NCBI RefSeq assembly: GCF_019219025.1
Contig: NZ_JAHUWN010000001.1
Coordinates: forward strand, 1-64,000
DNA length: 64,000 nt
Source: Bacillus sp. sid0103
Lineage (GTDB): Bacteria; Bacillota; Bacilli; Bacillales_B; DSM-18226
Direction: 5' to 3'
In this document: positions 43,993-51,964 of the stretch, in pieces
Position numbering within the stretch: position 1 is the first letter of the stretch
Layout: every line of letters starts with the position of its first letter
Program-made: the position numbers and the translations under genes
The notes under the pieces: model-generated
What the model saw: only the letters and a program-made list of their open reading frames with translations
Databases searched by the model: none
What the model was told of the DNA's origin: nothing

Positions 43993-45192
43993 TCATTGAC
44001 TAAGATTAGCCTCGATATCCTTTTTTGGTTTCATTACTGAAAATGCCCAAATTAGAGCTAGTAAAACTAAACCAATCGCACTAACTGCTAGTGGGAATCT
44101 CCCAATGTCTTGGTTAAATATGGTTTGTACCATTTGGAATCCAAACGGCCCTAAAATTCCGCCTATCCCTTGACCAGCCACTACTAATCCTACATTTGAA
44201 GATGATCCAGCCGGCGTAAGTTCGGAAACTCTTGTAAAAACACCAGGAAGACCAATTCCCATTGCAAAACCACCGACTATACTACCAATAAAGATCATTG
44301 TTAAGGATGACGAGAAGTAACAAATAGCCATCCCTGCTCCCGTGACTAAGACTGCAAGTGGTAAATAGACATTTGGAAGTCTATGTTTTATTTTTCCAAA
44401 CAGGAATCCTGCAATAAGTGTTCCAAAAGTGAAAATCGATATGGCTAAACCTGCTTCAGTTGCATTCCCCAATTTATCTGCCTGAATGACAACGGAAATA
44501 TTAGTTACATAACCAAAAATTAATGCAGAATAAAATACCTGGCCAAGACATACCCAATAGATGGCTTTTGGCAATTTTACCTTTTGACTGGATTGAAATC
44601 CAACCGCTTCTGAAGCCTGTTTCTTTTCAGGTTCAGGCAGATAAAGGATGGTTATCGCAAGTATCCAGATTGGGAACAGGTAGGTCAGGAAGCCATAGTG
44701 CCAACCATACGCATCCGCTAAGATTCCACCTACTAATTGGAAGAAAATAGCTCCTATGCACGCGATGGTTGATGTTCCAAATCCAATCAAGAAATCTCTT
44801 TCTCTACCCTCAAAGAAATCTGTAATCACGTCCACCGACAATGGCATTGTAATTCCGACTCCGAGACCTAATATCCCTCTCATTACAATAATCAGCCATA
44901 AATTATCCATAAAAGTTGGAAGGACTCCACCGATGATAAAAAGACTCAAACCTACAAATAATAGTGTTCTTTTCTTGAACGCTTTGGAAAGTTTACCATA
45001 AAAGAGTGCAGGAACAATTTGAATTAAGCCCGGAAAGGTCGCAACTAACATAACAATAGTGGGGTCATATTGTGGAAATGCCTTAATAATGTCTGCCATG
45101 ATTGATCCAGCTACCCCTGCAGCAACATCTTGGAATGCAAGTATAACAACCAAAAACTTAAGAAAATTTCTGCTGATTGTTTTTACTGCCAT
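43993..45192 (-). CDS. MFS transporter 2
   Basis: A 399-residue carrier with 12 predicted helices: VVILAFQDVAAGVAGSIMAD, loop FYGKLSKAFKKRT (family motif G-x3-D/S-R/K), MRGILGLGVGITMPLSVDVI and a second half starting near IYWVCLGQVFYSALIFGYV. It is intact, unlike MFS carrier 1, and could import the growth substrate or an acid intermediate. Substrate not predictable. A 225-base leader with sigma-A promoter, cre-like site and palindrome parallels hydrolase 2, indicating common control. Confidence 0.82.
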   Translation of the reverse strand: MAVKTISRNFLKFLVVILAFQDVAAGVAGSIMADIIKAFPQYDPTIVMLVATFPGLIQIVPALFYGKLSKAFKKRTLLFVGLSLFIIGGVLPTFMDNLWLIIVMRGILGLGVGITMPLSVDVITDFFEGRERDFLIGFGTSTIACIGAIFFQLVGGILADAYGWHYGFLTYLFPIWILAITILYLPEPEKKQASEAVGFQSSQKVKLPKAIYWVCLGQVFYSALIFGYVTNISVVIQADKLGNATEAGLAISIFTFGTLIAGFLFGKIKHRLPNVYLPLAVLVTGAGMAICYFSSSLTMIFIGSIVGGFAMGIGLPGVFTRVSELTPAGSSSNVGLVVAGQGIGGILGPFGFQMVQTIFNQDIGRFPLAVSAIGLVLLALIWAFSVMKPKKDIEANLSQ

Positions 45193-45352
45193 TGATAAAC
45201 CTCCCCTAAATATAAAACTAATTTGAAAGGAAAACCTAATTTATTGGGATCAAAAAATATATCCGCTTTCACAAAAATTAAAAATAACAAATGAGCTCTG
45301 CCGCTTTTGTTGGCCCTCAAAAACAACAGGATTAAAATTTCAGATTCACTCG

Positions 45353-45368
45353 AACTAAAATTTTAATT
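45353..45368. promoter_or_regulatory. Palindromic operator-like site in the MFS carrier 2 leader
   Basis: AACTAAAATTTTAATT differs from the hydrolase 2 palindrome at one position and lies about 72 bp downstream of the -10 box. Confidence 0.55.
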
Positions 45369-45404
45369 ATCCATTTTCTTTCTCTTTAACGTATAAAAAC
45401 GTAA

Positions 45405-45418
45405 AAAAAGCGCTTACT
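45405..45418. promoter_or_regulatory. cre-like site at the MFS carrier 2 transcription start
   Basis: AAAAAGCGCTTACT keeps the symmetric AAGCGCTT core, just after the -10 box; three mismatches to the full consensus. Confidence 0.5.
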
Positions 45419-45431
45419 TTTACTAACTGTA

Positions 45432-45460
45432 ATTCTACATAGGTAATAATTACTTGTCAA
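45432..45460 (-). promoter_or_regulatory. Sigma-A promoter of MFS carrier 2
   Basis: Minus-strand TTGACA (45460-45455), a 17-base spacer and TAGAAT (45437-45432). Confidence 0.75.
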
Positions 45461-45516
45461 TATATTCAAAATATTTTTTATTTTTAGATTAGTAATCATT
45501 ATTCTGTGCAAACACA

Positions 45517-45552
45517 CAAAAAATGCGCTGAAAATTTCAGCGCATTTTTATA
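45517..45552. terminator. Terminator after flavin reductase 2
   Basis: A 13-bp stem AAATGCGCTGAAA with its complement and T runs on both sides. It ends the minus-strand reductase transcript 110 bases after its stop. Confidence 0.85.
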
Positions 45553-45660
45553 AAAACCTAATTAAGTAAAATTTTACTGATTCACGGTGTTAATTGAGAT
45601 TATTTCTTAAAATGATTCCTAAATATAATATAAAACTTACGAATCCTCTTTAAGCTTCCT

Positions 45661-46125
45661 TTACTCCTCTGCAAGCAATCGATATTTTCCACTAAAATAA
45701 ATTAGTGGTTCAGAATCCTCGAGATAAATATTCGTTACTTTGCCAATAAAAAGTGTATGGTCACCTTCAACATGCTCAGCAGTTACTTCGCATGTAATTT
45801 GAGCCACCGTTTCTGGTAAAACCGGTAAACCTTCGAGACGGTCAAACACGATTTCTTGTTGCTTTTTCGTTTGTCCGGCAAAAATCATTGATAATTCTTG
45901 CTGATCCGCGGCTAATATATTGACCGAAAAGTTTCTGCTTTGTTTAATTTTTTCAAGCATTTGAGCTGTTTCAGCAATTGAAATGACAACAAGTTTTGGA
46001 TTAAGTGATACAGACATGAAGGCGTTAGCAGTCATTCCGTGCACATCTCCAGAAACGTCTGTTAGTACCACGGTTACGCCTGTTGCAAATTTCCCCATTG
46101 CGTTTCGAAAATGACGGTCATCCAT
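45661..46125 (-). CDS. Flavin reductase 2 (HpaC/HsaB-like)
   Basis: A 154-residue paralogue of flavin reductase 1: MDDRHFRNAMGKFATG, DVSGDVHGMTANAFMSV, FSVNILAADQQELSMIFAG and EHVEGDHTLFIGKV. It supplies reduced flavin to the monooxygenases. It stands at the far edge of the catabolic island as its own unit, with AGTGAGGTGG upstream of the ATG. With three oxygenases and two reductases, pairing cannot be decided from sequence. Confidence 0.9.
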   Translation of the reverse strand: MDDRHFRNAMGKFATGVTVVLTDVSGDVHGMTANAFMSVSLNPKLVVISIAETAQMLEKIKQSRNFSVNILAADQQELSMIFAGQTKKQQEIVFDRLEGLPVLPETVAQITCEVTAEHVEGDHTLFIGKVTNIYLEDSEPLIYFSGKYRLLAEE

Positions 46126-46235
46126 AATTCCACCTCACTTAGTTCTTATTGCATTAAAACCATTATATGAAGGAGGAATGACGCAAATTACCTTAAAAAA
46201 TCCTTTTAATTATGAAGAATCTTTGAGATAAAAAG

Positions 46236-46895
46236 TTATTTATCATTCAAGCTTTTCTTTTTCACACGTCGAAACATTCGATATCCTTTTCGAACTCCAT
46301 CAACGATAGAAAATGGGATGGGCGGATGATATTTATAAATATACGGGAGATAAATCTTATAATAGGCCTTTTTCAAGTCTTTCCATTTCCTGCAATATCC
46401 TTGTTTATAAAAATCGGATATATCAACGATATACCCTCTCCCCTCAAACAAAACGACATTTTTGCCATGAACATCATAGGGATTTAATCCAACCGACTTC
46501 GCATAATCTAAGCCTGAATCAATATCTTTAATAACAGTTTCGGGAATAGGAACCCCCTTTATCACTGCATCAAACAAGGTAATCCCTTCAAGCCTTTTTA
46601 AGATTAAATAATTTTCCCCATAGTCATAAAGAAAAGAATAACTTTTATGGCTACCTAGTCTTTTATATACTTCGATTTCCTTTTTAAGCTCCTCTGGATT
46701 TCGTCCATATACTTTTACTACCCATTCTGGCTGGGCATCAAGCGAAAATACCCCTGCATAGTTACCGCTCCCGATTGTGTTCCATATTGGAGAACGATTT
46801 TCCACAATAATAGGGTCAAATGGACTGATTGTCGTTAATTGTATGTTCGGTAATAATTCTGTTTCTATTAAATGTATATATTCTGCTTTTTCCAA
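46236..46895 (-). CDS. Small Ser/Thr protein kinase-like protein (YrzF-like)
   Basis: A 219-residue protein-kinase-fold domain without other domains. A glycine loop (IGSGNYAGVFSLD), the ATP-anchoring Lys (WVVKVYG), a catalytic-loop equivalent GLNPYDVHGKNVVL (Asp and Asn kept; HRD replaced) and a metal-binding Asp in YIVDISDFY are visible. B. subtilis YrzF is a similar short kinase-like protein of unknown role. I use TTG 46895, six bases after AAGGTG. Single-gene unit with no functional link to neighbours. Confidence 0.7.
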   Translation of the reverse strand: MEKAEYIHLIETELLPNIQLTTISPFDPIIVENRSPIWNTIGSGNYAGVFSLDAQPEWVVKVYGRNPEELKKEIEVYKRLGSHKSYSFLYDYGENYLILKRLEGITLFDAVIKGVPIPETVIKDIDSGLDYAKSVGLNPYDVHGKNVVLFEGRGYIVDISDFYKQGYCRKWKDLKKAYYKIYLPYIYKYHPPIPFSIVDGVRKGYRMFRRVKKKSLNDK

Positions 46896-47077
46896 CTGGC
46901 ACACCTTCTAATCTATTAAACATCCCGAAATTATGAGACTTTTTCTAAAAAGAATGGAAATTTCTTTTATGCCATTATACACTAATAATTAATAGAAAGA
47001 TGAAAAATTCATTTGGAAATTCCTTAATATCAAATATGTAAATATGCGGCACAAGAGGCTAATAGAAAGGGTTTGCC

Positions 47078-47629
47078 ATGACATTTCCAATTCTAGAAAC
47101 AAAAAGGCTTAAATTAATTGAAATAACCCATCAGCATGTGGACTACCTATATGAAATTTTATCATTAGAAGAAGTAACTCGGTATTATGGGACTAACCGC
47201 TTTACGTTACCAGTCGAAGCCTCAAGATTAATTGATATGTTTCATAAGAATCTTGTTGACAAACGCGGGATTCGTTGGGGTATCAAATTAAAAGAAAATC
47301 AGAAATTCATTGGTACCGTCGGGCTTAATGCTTTACATTTAAAAAATAAGCGAGCAGAGATTGGATATGAACTCCATCCAGATTATTGGCGAAGAGGGTT
47401 GGCATCAGAGGCAATAAATGAAGTGATCCGCTTTAGCTTTAATCAATTAGATTTATGTCGAATCGGAGCTATCGTTTATCCTGAGAATGAAGCATCGATA
47501 AATCTACTTATCAAAATGGGTTTTACAAAAGAAGGAATTCTTCGCAGCTATATCCATCAAAATGAGGAATTTCATGACACATCTGTTTTGTCCATATTAA
47601 AACCAGAATGGTTAAAAAGCCAGGTATAA
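47078..47629 (+). CDS. GNAT N-acetyltransferase (RimJ/RimL type)
   Basis: A 183-residue acetyltransferase. It opens with the RimJ/L-type FPILETKRLKLIEITHQH. The acetyl-CoA loop is RRGLASEAINEVIRFSFN (motif A, Q/R-x2-G-x-A), and NEASINLLIKMGFTKEGILR forms motif B. Members acetylate N-terminal amines of ribosomal proteins or small molecules; the substrate is unknown. The only plus-strand gene in this part, with GAAAGGG upstream and a terminator that overlaps its end. Confidence 0.85.
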   Translation: MTFPILETKRLKLIEITHQHVDYLYEILSLEEVTRYYGTNRFTLPVEASRLIDMFHKNLVDKRGIRWGIKLKENQKFIGTVGLNALHLKNKRAEIGYELHPDYWRRGLASEAINEVIRFSFNQLDLCRIGAIVYPENEASINLLIKMGFTKEGILRSYIHQNEEFHDTSVLSILKPEWLKSQV

Positions 47630-47645
47630 ATGCCTGGCTTTGTTA
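47616..47645 (+). terminator. Terminator of the acetyltransferase gene
   Basis: AAAGCCAGG/CCTGGCTTT hairpin that includes the stop codon, then GTTATT. Confidence 0.7.
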
Positions 47646-47843
47646 TTCCTCAAAATATTCCTTGATTTTTTTAGCGCTATTCACTTCCGTATTATGATAA
47701 TACGGATTATTTTCAGTTGCCTCTTTTGGGTCGAGATTTGTTTTGATCACAAGCATTGGTGAGGGTGAACTTTCTGCAATAATTCTGTCATTTAATTGGT
47801 CAAAATCAGGCATATTTTTATTTCCAGGCTGTTTGGGTTCCAT
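47643..47843 (-). CDS. Small hydrophilic protein, unknown function
   Basis: A 66-residue protein, acidic and proline/asparagine-rich (MEPKQPGNKNMPDFDQLND ... AKKIKEYFEE), with no membrane segment. A strong ribosome site, AAGGAGGTGG, precedes the ATG, which makes it very probably real. It does not look like a small acid-soluble spore protein. Convergent with the acetyltransferase gene; stop codons nearly touch. I do not recognise the family. Confidence 0.65.
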   Translation of the reverse strand: MEPKQPGNKNMPDFDQLNDRIIAESSPSPMLVIKTNLDPKEATENNPYYHNTEVNSAKKIKEYFEE

Positions 47844-47929
47844 TTTACCACCTCCTTATCATAGCTTGCTAATTTTGTCATTTATTCATTCTAAAATTAT
47901 AATTTTCCATCCTTTCTTTTAAAAAAGCA

Positions 47930-48075
47930 CTGTTAAACTGGCCTGTTGAATTCCTCTCCAGGGACTAAGCGCCTGCGGGGTCTCCCTTAACCCGCTTTCA
48001 TTCAGGAGTATCGTGCCTTCGGCTCCAATCAACAGGGTGCCAAAATGAACAATGAGCTTTAATATAGCCTATAAT
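47930..48075. repeat. Intergenic MITE-like repeat, shorter copy (family R1)
   Basis: GCACTGTTAAACTGGCCTGTTGA at its left edge and ATCAACAGGGTGCCAAAATG followed by GCTTTAATATAGCC at its right edge match the copy at 18310-18505. The middle CGCCTGCGGGGTCTCCC is also shared, but it is about 50 bp shorter. Confidence 0.7.
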
Positions 48076-48077
48076 AA

Positions 48078-48110
48078 AGAAAAAAACTAGGAAGTAAAAA
48101 CCTCCTAGTT
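48078..48110 (-). terminator. Terminator of cotE
   Basis: AACTAGGAGG/CTTCCTAGTT hairpin followed by TTTTTTC on the minus strand, just after the cotE stop. Confidence 0.8.
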
Positions 48111-48114
48111 ATGG

Positions 48115-48660
48115 TTATTCTTCTTCTGAGCCGACTAAGAAATCTGGATTTAACTCCTCGAATTCTTCATCGTCTACATCCATCCCCCAATCATCGTCAC
48201 TGTCCTTGCATCCCTCAGTGCTGACATGAACACAAACCTTTGTTTCGCCAATCACCTCTACAAGGAATTCTCTTTCGACATGGACGATGATACGATTGCC
48301 ATTCGGAGAAATGACCGCTTCTACACAATTTGGCTGCTGAAGTACTCGAGCACTAATTTCATTGTCATCGAGGCAATCATGGTCACGATACTTTAACTTA
48401 ATGACATCTGTATATTGTACACGTTCTGTGACAACTTCTGTTTTGGTATTATCATTAAATGAATACCAAACGTTGATGTCGTAAGAGCCATGTATCTCTA
48501 CTGTCTTGCCAACCTTTTTCGCATTGTATTTGTGGTTGATGATCCAACAGCCAAGTATACTTGTTGGACTATGCGCCGGGCTAATCGTATGATTGGACTG
48601 GGTGAATTTACGTCCTTTCGCTACTACGGCCTTCGTAATTATCTCTCTATATTCTCCCAT
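48115..48660 (-). CDS. cotE: Spore outer coat morphogenetic protein CotE
   Basis: A 181-residue protein matching Cot[77 protein letters not shown] and the acidic C-terminus ([17 protein letters not shown]). CotE assembles the outer coat around the forespore in the mother cell. I use ATG 48660, 11 bases after GGAGG; it gives the same length as B. subtilis CotE. It follows ymcA as in other Bacilli, but mutS, which normally comes next, is not in the window. Confidence 0.95.
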   Translation of the reverse strand: MGEYREIITKAVVAKGRKFTQSNHTISPAHSPTSILGCWIINHKYNAKKVGKTVEIHGSYDINVWYSFNDNTKTEVVTERVQYTDVIKLKYRDHDCLDDNEISARVLQQPNCVEAVISPNGNRIIVHVEREFLVEVIGETKVCVHVSTEGCKDSDDDWGMDVDDEEFEELNPDFLVGSEEE

Positions 48661-48693
48661 TTCGCGCGAACCCTCCTCATTCATTTTCATTTC

Positions 48694-48701
48694 ATCGTAT
48701 G
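48694..48701 (-). promoter_or_regulatory. Sigma-E-like -10 box upstream of cotE
   Basis: Minus-strand CATACGAT resembles the mother-cell sigma-E -10 (CATACANT). The -35 is not convincing. cotE is known to be transcribed from sigma-E and sigma-K promoters in B. subtilis. Confidence 0.35.
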
Positions 48702-48871
48702 CAAGATATTAGACTAGTGTGATATTTATTTTGATGAGTACTGGATAAAAGTTTAGTCATAGTTCATTTTATGCGGGATTTGTAGGTGTGTGCCTTCTAT
48801 GCCTGTACTTAAAAAATGGGAAGTAATAAGATTTAATAAACAGGGGAAAATAAAGGTGGAGTTAGGATACA

Positions 48872-48902
48872 TAAAACAAAACCAGGCTTTGGAATAAGCC
48901 TG
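48872..48902 (-). terminator. Terminator of ymcA
   Basis: CCAGGCTT/AAAGCCTGG hairpin followed by TTTTGTTTT on the minus strand. Confidence 0.8.
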
Positions 48903-48913
48903 GCTTTGGAGTA

Positions 48914-49369
48914 TTAATGTTCGTGATCGCAATCGTCGTGACCTTCACAAGAGCCGCCGCCATTTTTCAGGCTTGAACCAGTTTCTCCTAACAATACATC
49001 GCCGCCCGTTGACATGATGATTTCATCGGTAACCGTATTTGAAATGGTTGAAGCAATAATTTGCAGTAATTCGTTCACGTCTATTTGTGATTGTTTGAAT
49101 TCTTGTACAACAGGAATTTCATCTAACTCTTGTTCAATAGAAGCAATTTTATCTTCCACTTTCTTTAAAGCTTCAGGTTTTCCATAATGCTGAAGATTTA
49201 CAGCTTGCTTTTGTAATCCTTTAATGTCAGAAATTAAGGTATGAACTTTCTTGTTTTCATTTAACTGTGCTTCTGCCCGCTTAAAAAAGTCAACCTCTTC
49301 TGTTTCAGCAATCATCCGTGCTAAGTCTGTCGCACGTGCAACGATATCATCTTTTGTATATTTCGCCAC
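48914..49369 (-). CDS. ymcA: RicA/YmcA, RNase Y-associated Fe-S protein
   Basis: A 151-residue helical YlbF/YmcA-family protein (ARMIAETEEVDFFKRAEAQL; VHTLISDIKGLQKQAVNLQH) with a Cys/His tail SCEGHDDCDHEH. In B. subtilis YmcA, YlbF and YaaT form a complex that carries Fe-S clusters and steers RNase Y, affecting competence, sporulation and biofilm. The tail fits cluster binding; only two cysteines are visible here. It starts two bases after the miaB stop, so the two are co-transcribed. Confidence 0.93.
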   Translation of the reverse strand: MAKYTKDDIVARATDLARMIAETEEVDFFKRAEAQLNENKKVHTLISDIKGLQKQAVNLQHYGKPEALKKVEDKIASIEQELDEIPVVQEFKQSQIDVNELLQIIASTISNTVTDEIIMSTGGDVLLGETGSSLKNGGGSCEGHDDCDHEH

Positions 49370-49370
49370 T

Positions 49371-50915
49371 TTACTTCACCTCTGCTGGTTCTAGTTCTTC
49401 GACCATTTCTCCGTTTAATGACCATGTTCTTGCTTCAGTAATTTTGACTTTTACAATTTTGCCAATCGCTGATTTTGGTGCTGCAAAGTTTACAAGTTTA
49501 TTCCTTGAGGTATAACCTGCAAGTACATCTGGATTGTTCTTACTTTCCCCTTCAACAAGCACATTGACGATTTGGCCCTCATGTTTTTTCATAGCTTCTA
49601 ATGAAAGCTCATTAACAAGAGCATTTAAGCGCTGCAAGCGTGCTTTCTTCACTTCCATTGGAACGTTATCCTCCATTTTTGCAGCTGGAGTACCTTCACG
49701 TGGTGAATAAATAAAGGTATAGGCCAATTCATATCCAACTTCACGATAGAGGGACATTGTTTCTTCAAACTGTTCATCTGTTTCATTTGGGTAACCTACA
49801 ATAATATCAGTGGTTAACGCAACATTAGGAATGGCCGCTTTAATTTTTCTAACAAGTTCTAAATATTGTTCTCTTGTATACTTTCTTGCCATAATTTTTA
49901 ACACATCAGTTGAACCCGATTGAACTGGTAGATGGATATGATCCATAAGGTTTCCACCTTTTGCAAGCACGCTAATTAACCGGTCATCAAAATCTCGCGG
50001 ATGACTTGTTGTAAAGCGGATTCTTGGAATATCTATTTTTCGTAATTCATCCATCAATTCACCAAGTCCATAGGAATTGTTATCTAAATCTTTTCCATAA
50101 GCATTTACATTTTGACCAAGTAAAGTAACTTCTTGGTACCCCTGTGCAGCAAGATGACGTACTTCTTGAATAATTTCTTCTGGTCTGCGGCTTCTTTCTT
50201 TCCCACGGGTGTATGGTACAATACAATAGGTACAGAATTTATCACAGCCGTACATGATGTTTACCCATGCCTTAATTTTCCCGCGGCGGACTTTAGGAAG
50301 GTTTTCAATTACATCCCCTTCTTTAGACCAAACTTCGACAACCATTTCTTTTGACATGTATGCTTCGTTCAAGATTTGTGGTAAACGGTGAATATTATGG
50401 GTACCAAAAATCATGTCAACCTGATTGTAGGTTTTTAGGATTTTGTTAACGACCGATTCTTCTTGTGACATACATCCACAAACACCAAGAAGTAAATCAG
50501 GCTTTTCCAATTTTAATGACTTTAAATGACCTAGTTCACCGAACACTTTATTTTCTGCATTTTCCCGAATGGCACATGTATTTAATAGAATGACATTTGC
50601 GTCTTCGGTTCTGTCTGTCGGTTCATAGCCTAGAGCTAAAAATATCCCTGCCATAACTTCCGTATCATGTTCATTCATTTGGCAGCCATAGGTACGGATA
50701 TAGAACTTTCGACCCTCACCCATTCCACGGAATTTCTCTGGAATCGCAAAATCATTGTGGTACTTTACTTCTTCTTTTCCACGTTTCTTAGCGTCTTTCA
50801 AAGATGGTGCAGTAATCACTTGTTCAAAGTACTTGCTGTAATCCTTATCGGATTTTTTGTCCGAAGAATTAACAGATTCGACTTGTGTACCTTCTAAACG
50901 TTGTTTTTCATTCAT
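49371..50915 (-). CDS. miaB: tRNA-2-methylthio-N6-dimethylallyladenosine synthase
   Basis: A 514-residue radical-SAM methylthiotransferase. The UPF0004 domain has cluster cysteines in [18 protein letters not shown] and GVCGCMSQ. The radical SAM motif is CDKFCTYC (about residue 220), followed by [10 protein letters not shown]; a TRAM domain is at the C-terminus ([20 protein letters not shown]). It modifies A37 of tRNAs reading UNN codons. The N-terminal extension of about 65 residues is usual in Bacillus MiaB (about 509 residues). Confidence 0.97.
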   Translation of the reverse strand: MNEKQRLEGTQVESVNSSDKKSDKDYSKYFEQVITAPSLKDAKKRGKEEVKYHNDFAIPEKFRGMGEGRKFYIRTYGCQMNEHDTEVMAGIFLALGYEPTDRTEDANVILLNTCAIRENAENKVFGELGHLKSLKLEKPDLLLGVCGCMSQEESVVNKILKTYNQVDMIFGTHNIHRLPQILNEAYMSKEMVVEVWSKEGDVIENLPKVRRGKIKAWVNIMYGCDKFCTYCIVPYTRGKERSRRPEEIIQEVRHLAAQGYQEVTLLGQNVNAYGKDLDNNSYGLGELMDELRKIDIPRIRFTTSHPRDFDDRLISVLAKGGNLMDHIHLPVQSGSTDVLKIMARKYTREQYLELVRKIKAAIPNVALTTDIIVGYPNETDEQFEETMSLYREVGYELAYTFIYSPREGTPAAKMEDNVPMEVKKARLQRLNALVNELSLEAMKKHEGQIVNVLVEGESKNNPDVLAGYTSRNKLVNFAAPKSAIGKIVKVKITEARTWSLNGEMVEELEPAEVK

Positions 50916-51056
50916 TTGTTCAATTGCCCCTTTCTTTCCATTTTATCCATTCATCTATTAAAAATTTGAAATTTTCATTTGTGCAAACAGTTGGGGATTC
51001 CAGACAGTATCCGCACATTATTATAGTATAAAGGTTAACTGACTTGAAAACAATAG

Positions 51057-51090
51057 AAAATCCCGTAGGCTAAAGCCACGGGATTTTCTA
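51057..51090 (-). terminator. Terminator of korAB
   Basis: AAAATCCCGTGGCT/AGCCTACGGGATTTT hairpin then CTATTG on the minus strand, right after the korB stop. Confidence 0.8.
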
Positions 51091-51097
51091 TTTCAGT

Positions 51098-51964
51098 TTA
51101 AACAAATTCAGAAACTAATTTATCAAAATAATTTTGATCTAGGTTTAGGTCAGCTTTGGATAAAGGTGTTTCTGAGAAGCCAGTGATTAGTTCTTGATAA
51201 GACTTACGCTCAGTGTTTTGATAAATAAGTCCCGTTACAAGACCATTATGCTTCATTAAAGTCTGCATGGCTTCTTCACGATTTGAAGGGTCATAACCTT
51301 CAATATCACTAAGTTTTGTTAGATTTTCTTTAAACCAATCATATGTGTTTACCTTGTTATAAGTAACACAAGGACTGAACACATTGATTAAAGAAAATCC
51401 TTTGTGTTTGATTCCTGCTTCAATTAAAGCAGTTAAATCTTTAAGATCAGTAGAGAAACTTTGAGCTACAAATGTTGCTCCAACAGTCAAAGCCATTTCC
51501 ATTGGAGAAATCGATTGTTCGATCGAACCTTGCGGCGTGGACTTTGTTTTAAATCCTGCTGCAGAACGTGGAGATGTTTGACCTTTTGTTAAACCATATA
51601 TTTGGTTATCCATTACGATATAAGTAATATCGAGATTACGGCGAATGGCATGTACCGTATGACCCATACCAATTGCATATCCGTCACCGTCACCACCAGA
51701 AGCGATAACAGTTAAATCACGATTAGCCATTTTAACACCTTGTGCGATTGGAAGTGAACGGCCATGAATACCATGGAAGCCATATGAATTAATATAACCG
51801 GAAATACGTCCAGAACATCCGATTCCCGAAATAACAGCTAAGTTTTCTGGCTCTAAGCCTACATTCGCTGCCGCACGTTGCATTGCCGCTTGTACAGAGA
51901 AGTCGCCACAGCCAGGGCACCAGTTCGGTTTTACATTGTTTCGAAAGTCTTTAAAAGTGGCCAT
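51098..51964 (-). CDS. korB: 2-oxoacid:ferredoxin oxidoreductase beta subunit
   Basis: A 288-residue ThDP subunit: NWCPGCGDFSVQAAMQRAA, GIGCSGRISGY, HGRSLPIAQGVKMAN and the ThDP/Mg site GGDGDGYAIGMGH followed by DNQIYGLTKGQTSPRS. With KorA it oxidatively decarboxylates a 2-oxoacid (probably 2-oxoglutarate) to the CoA ester, reducing ferredoxin. The gene starts on the base after the korA stop. Confidence 0.93.
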   Translation of the reverse strand: MATFKDFRNNVKPNWCPGCGDFSVQAAMQRAAANVGLEPENLAVISGIGCSGRISGYINSYGFHGIHGRSLPIAQGVKMANRDLTVIASGGDGDGYAIGMGHTVHAIRRNLDITYIVMDNQIYGLTKGQTSPRSAAGFKTKSTPQGSIEQSISPMEMALTVGATFVAQSFSTDLKDLTALIEAGIKHKGFSLINVFSPCVTYNKVNTYDWFKENLTKLSDIEGYDPSNREEAMQTLMKHNGLVTGLIYQNTERKSYQELITGFSETPLSKADLNLDQNYFDKLVSEFV

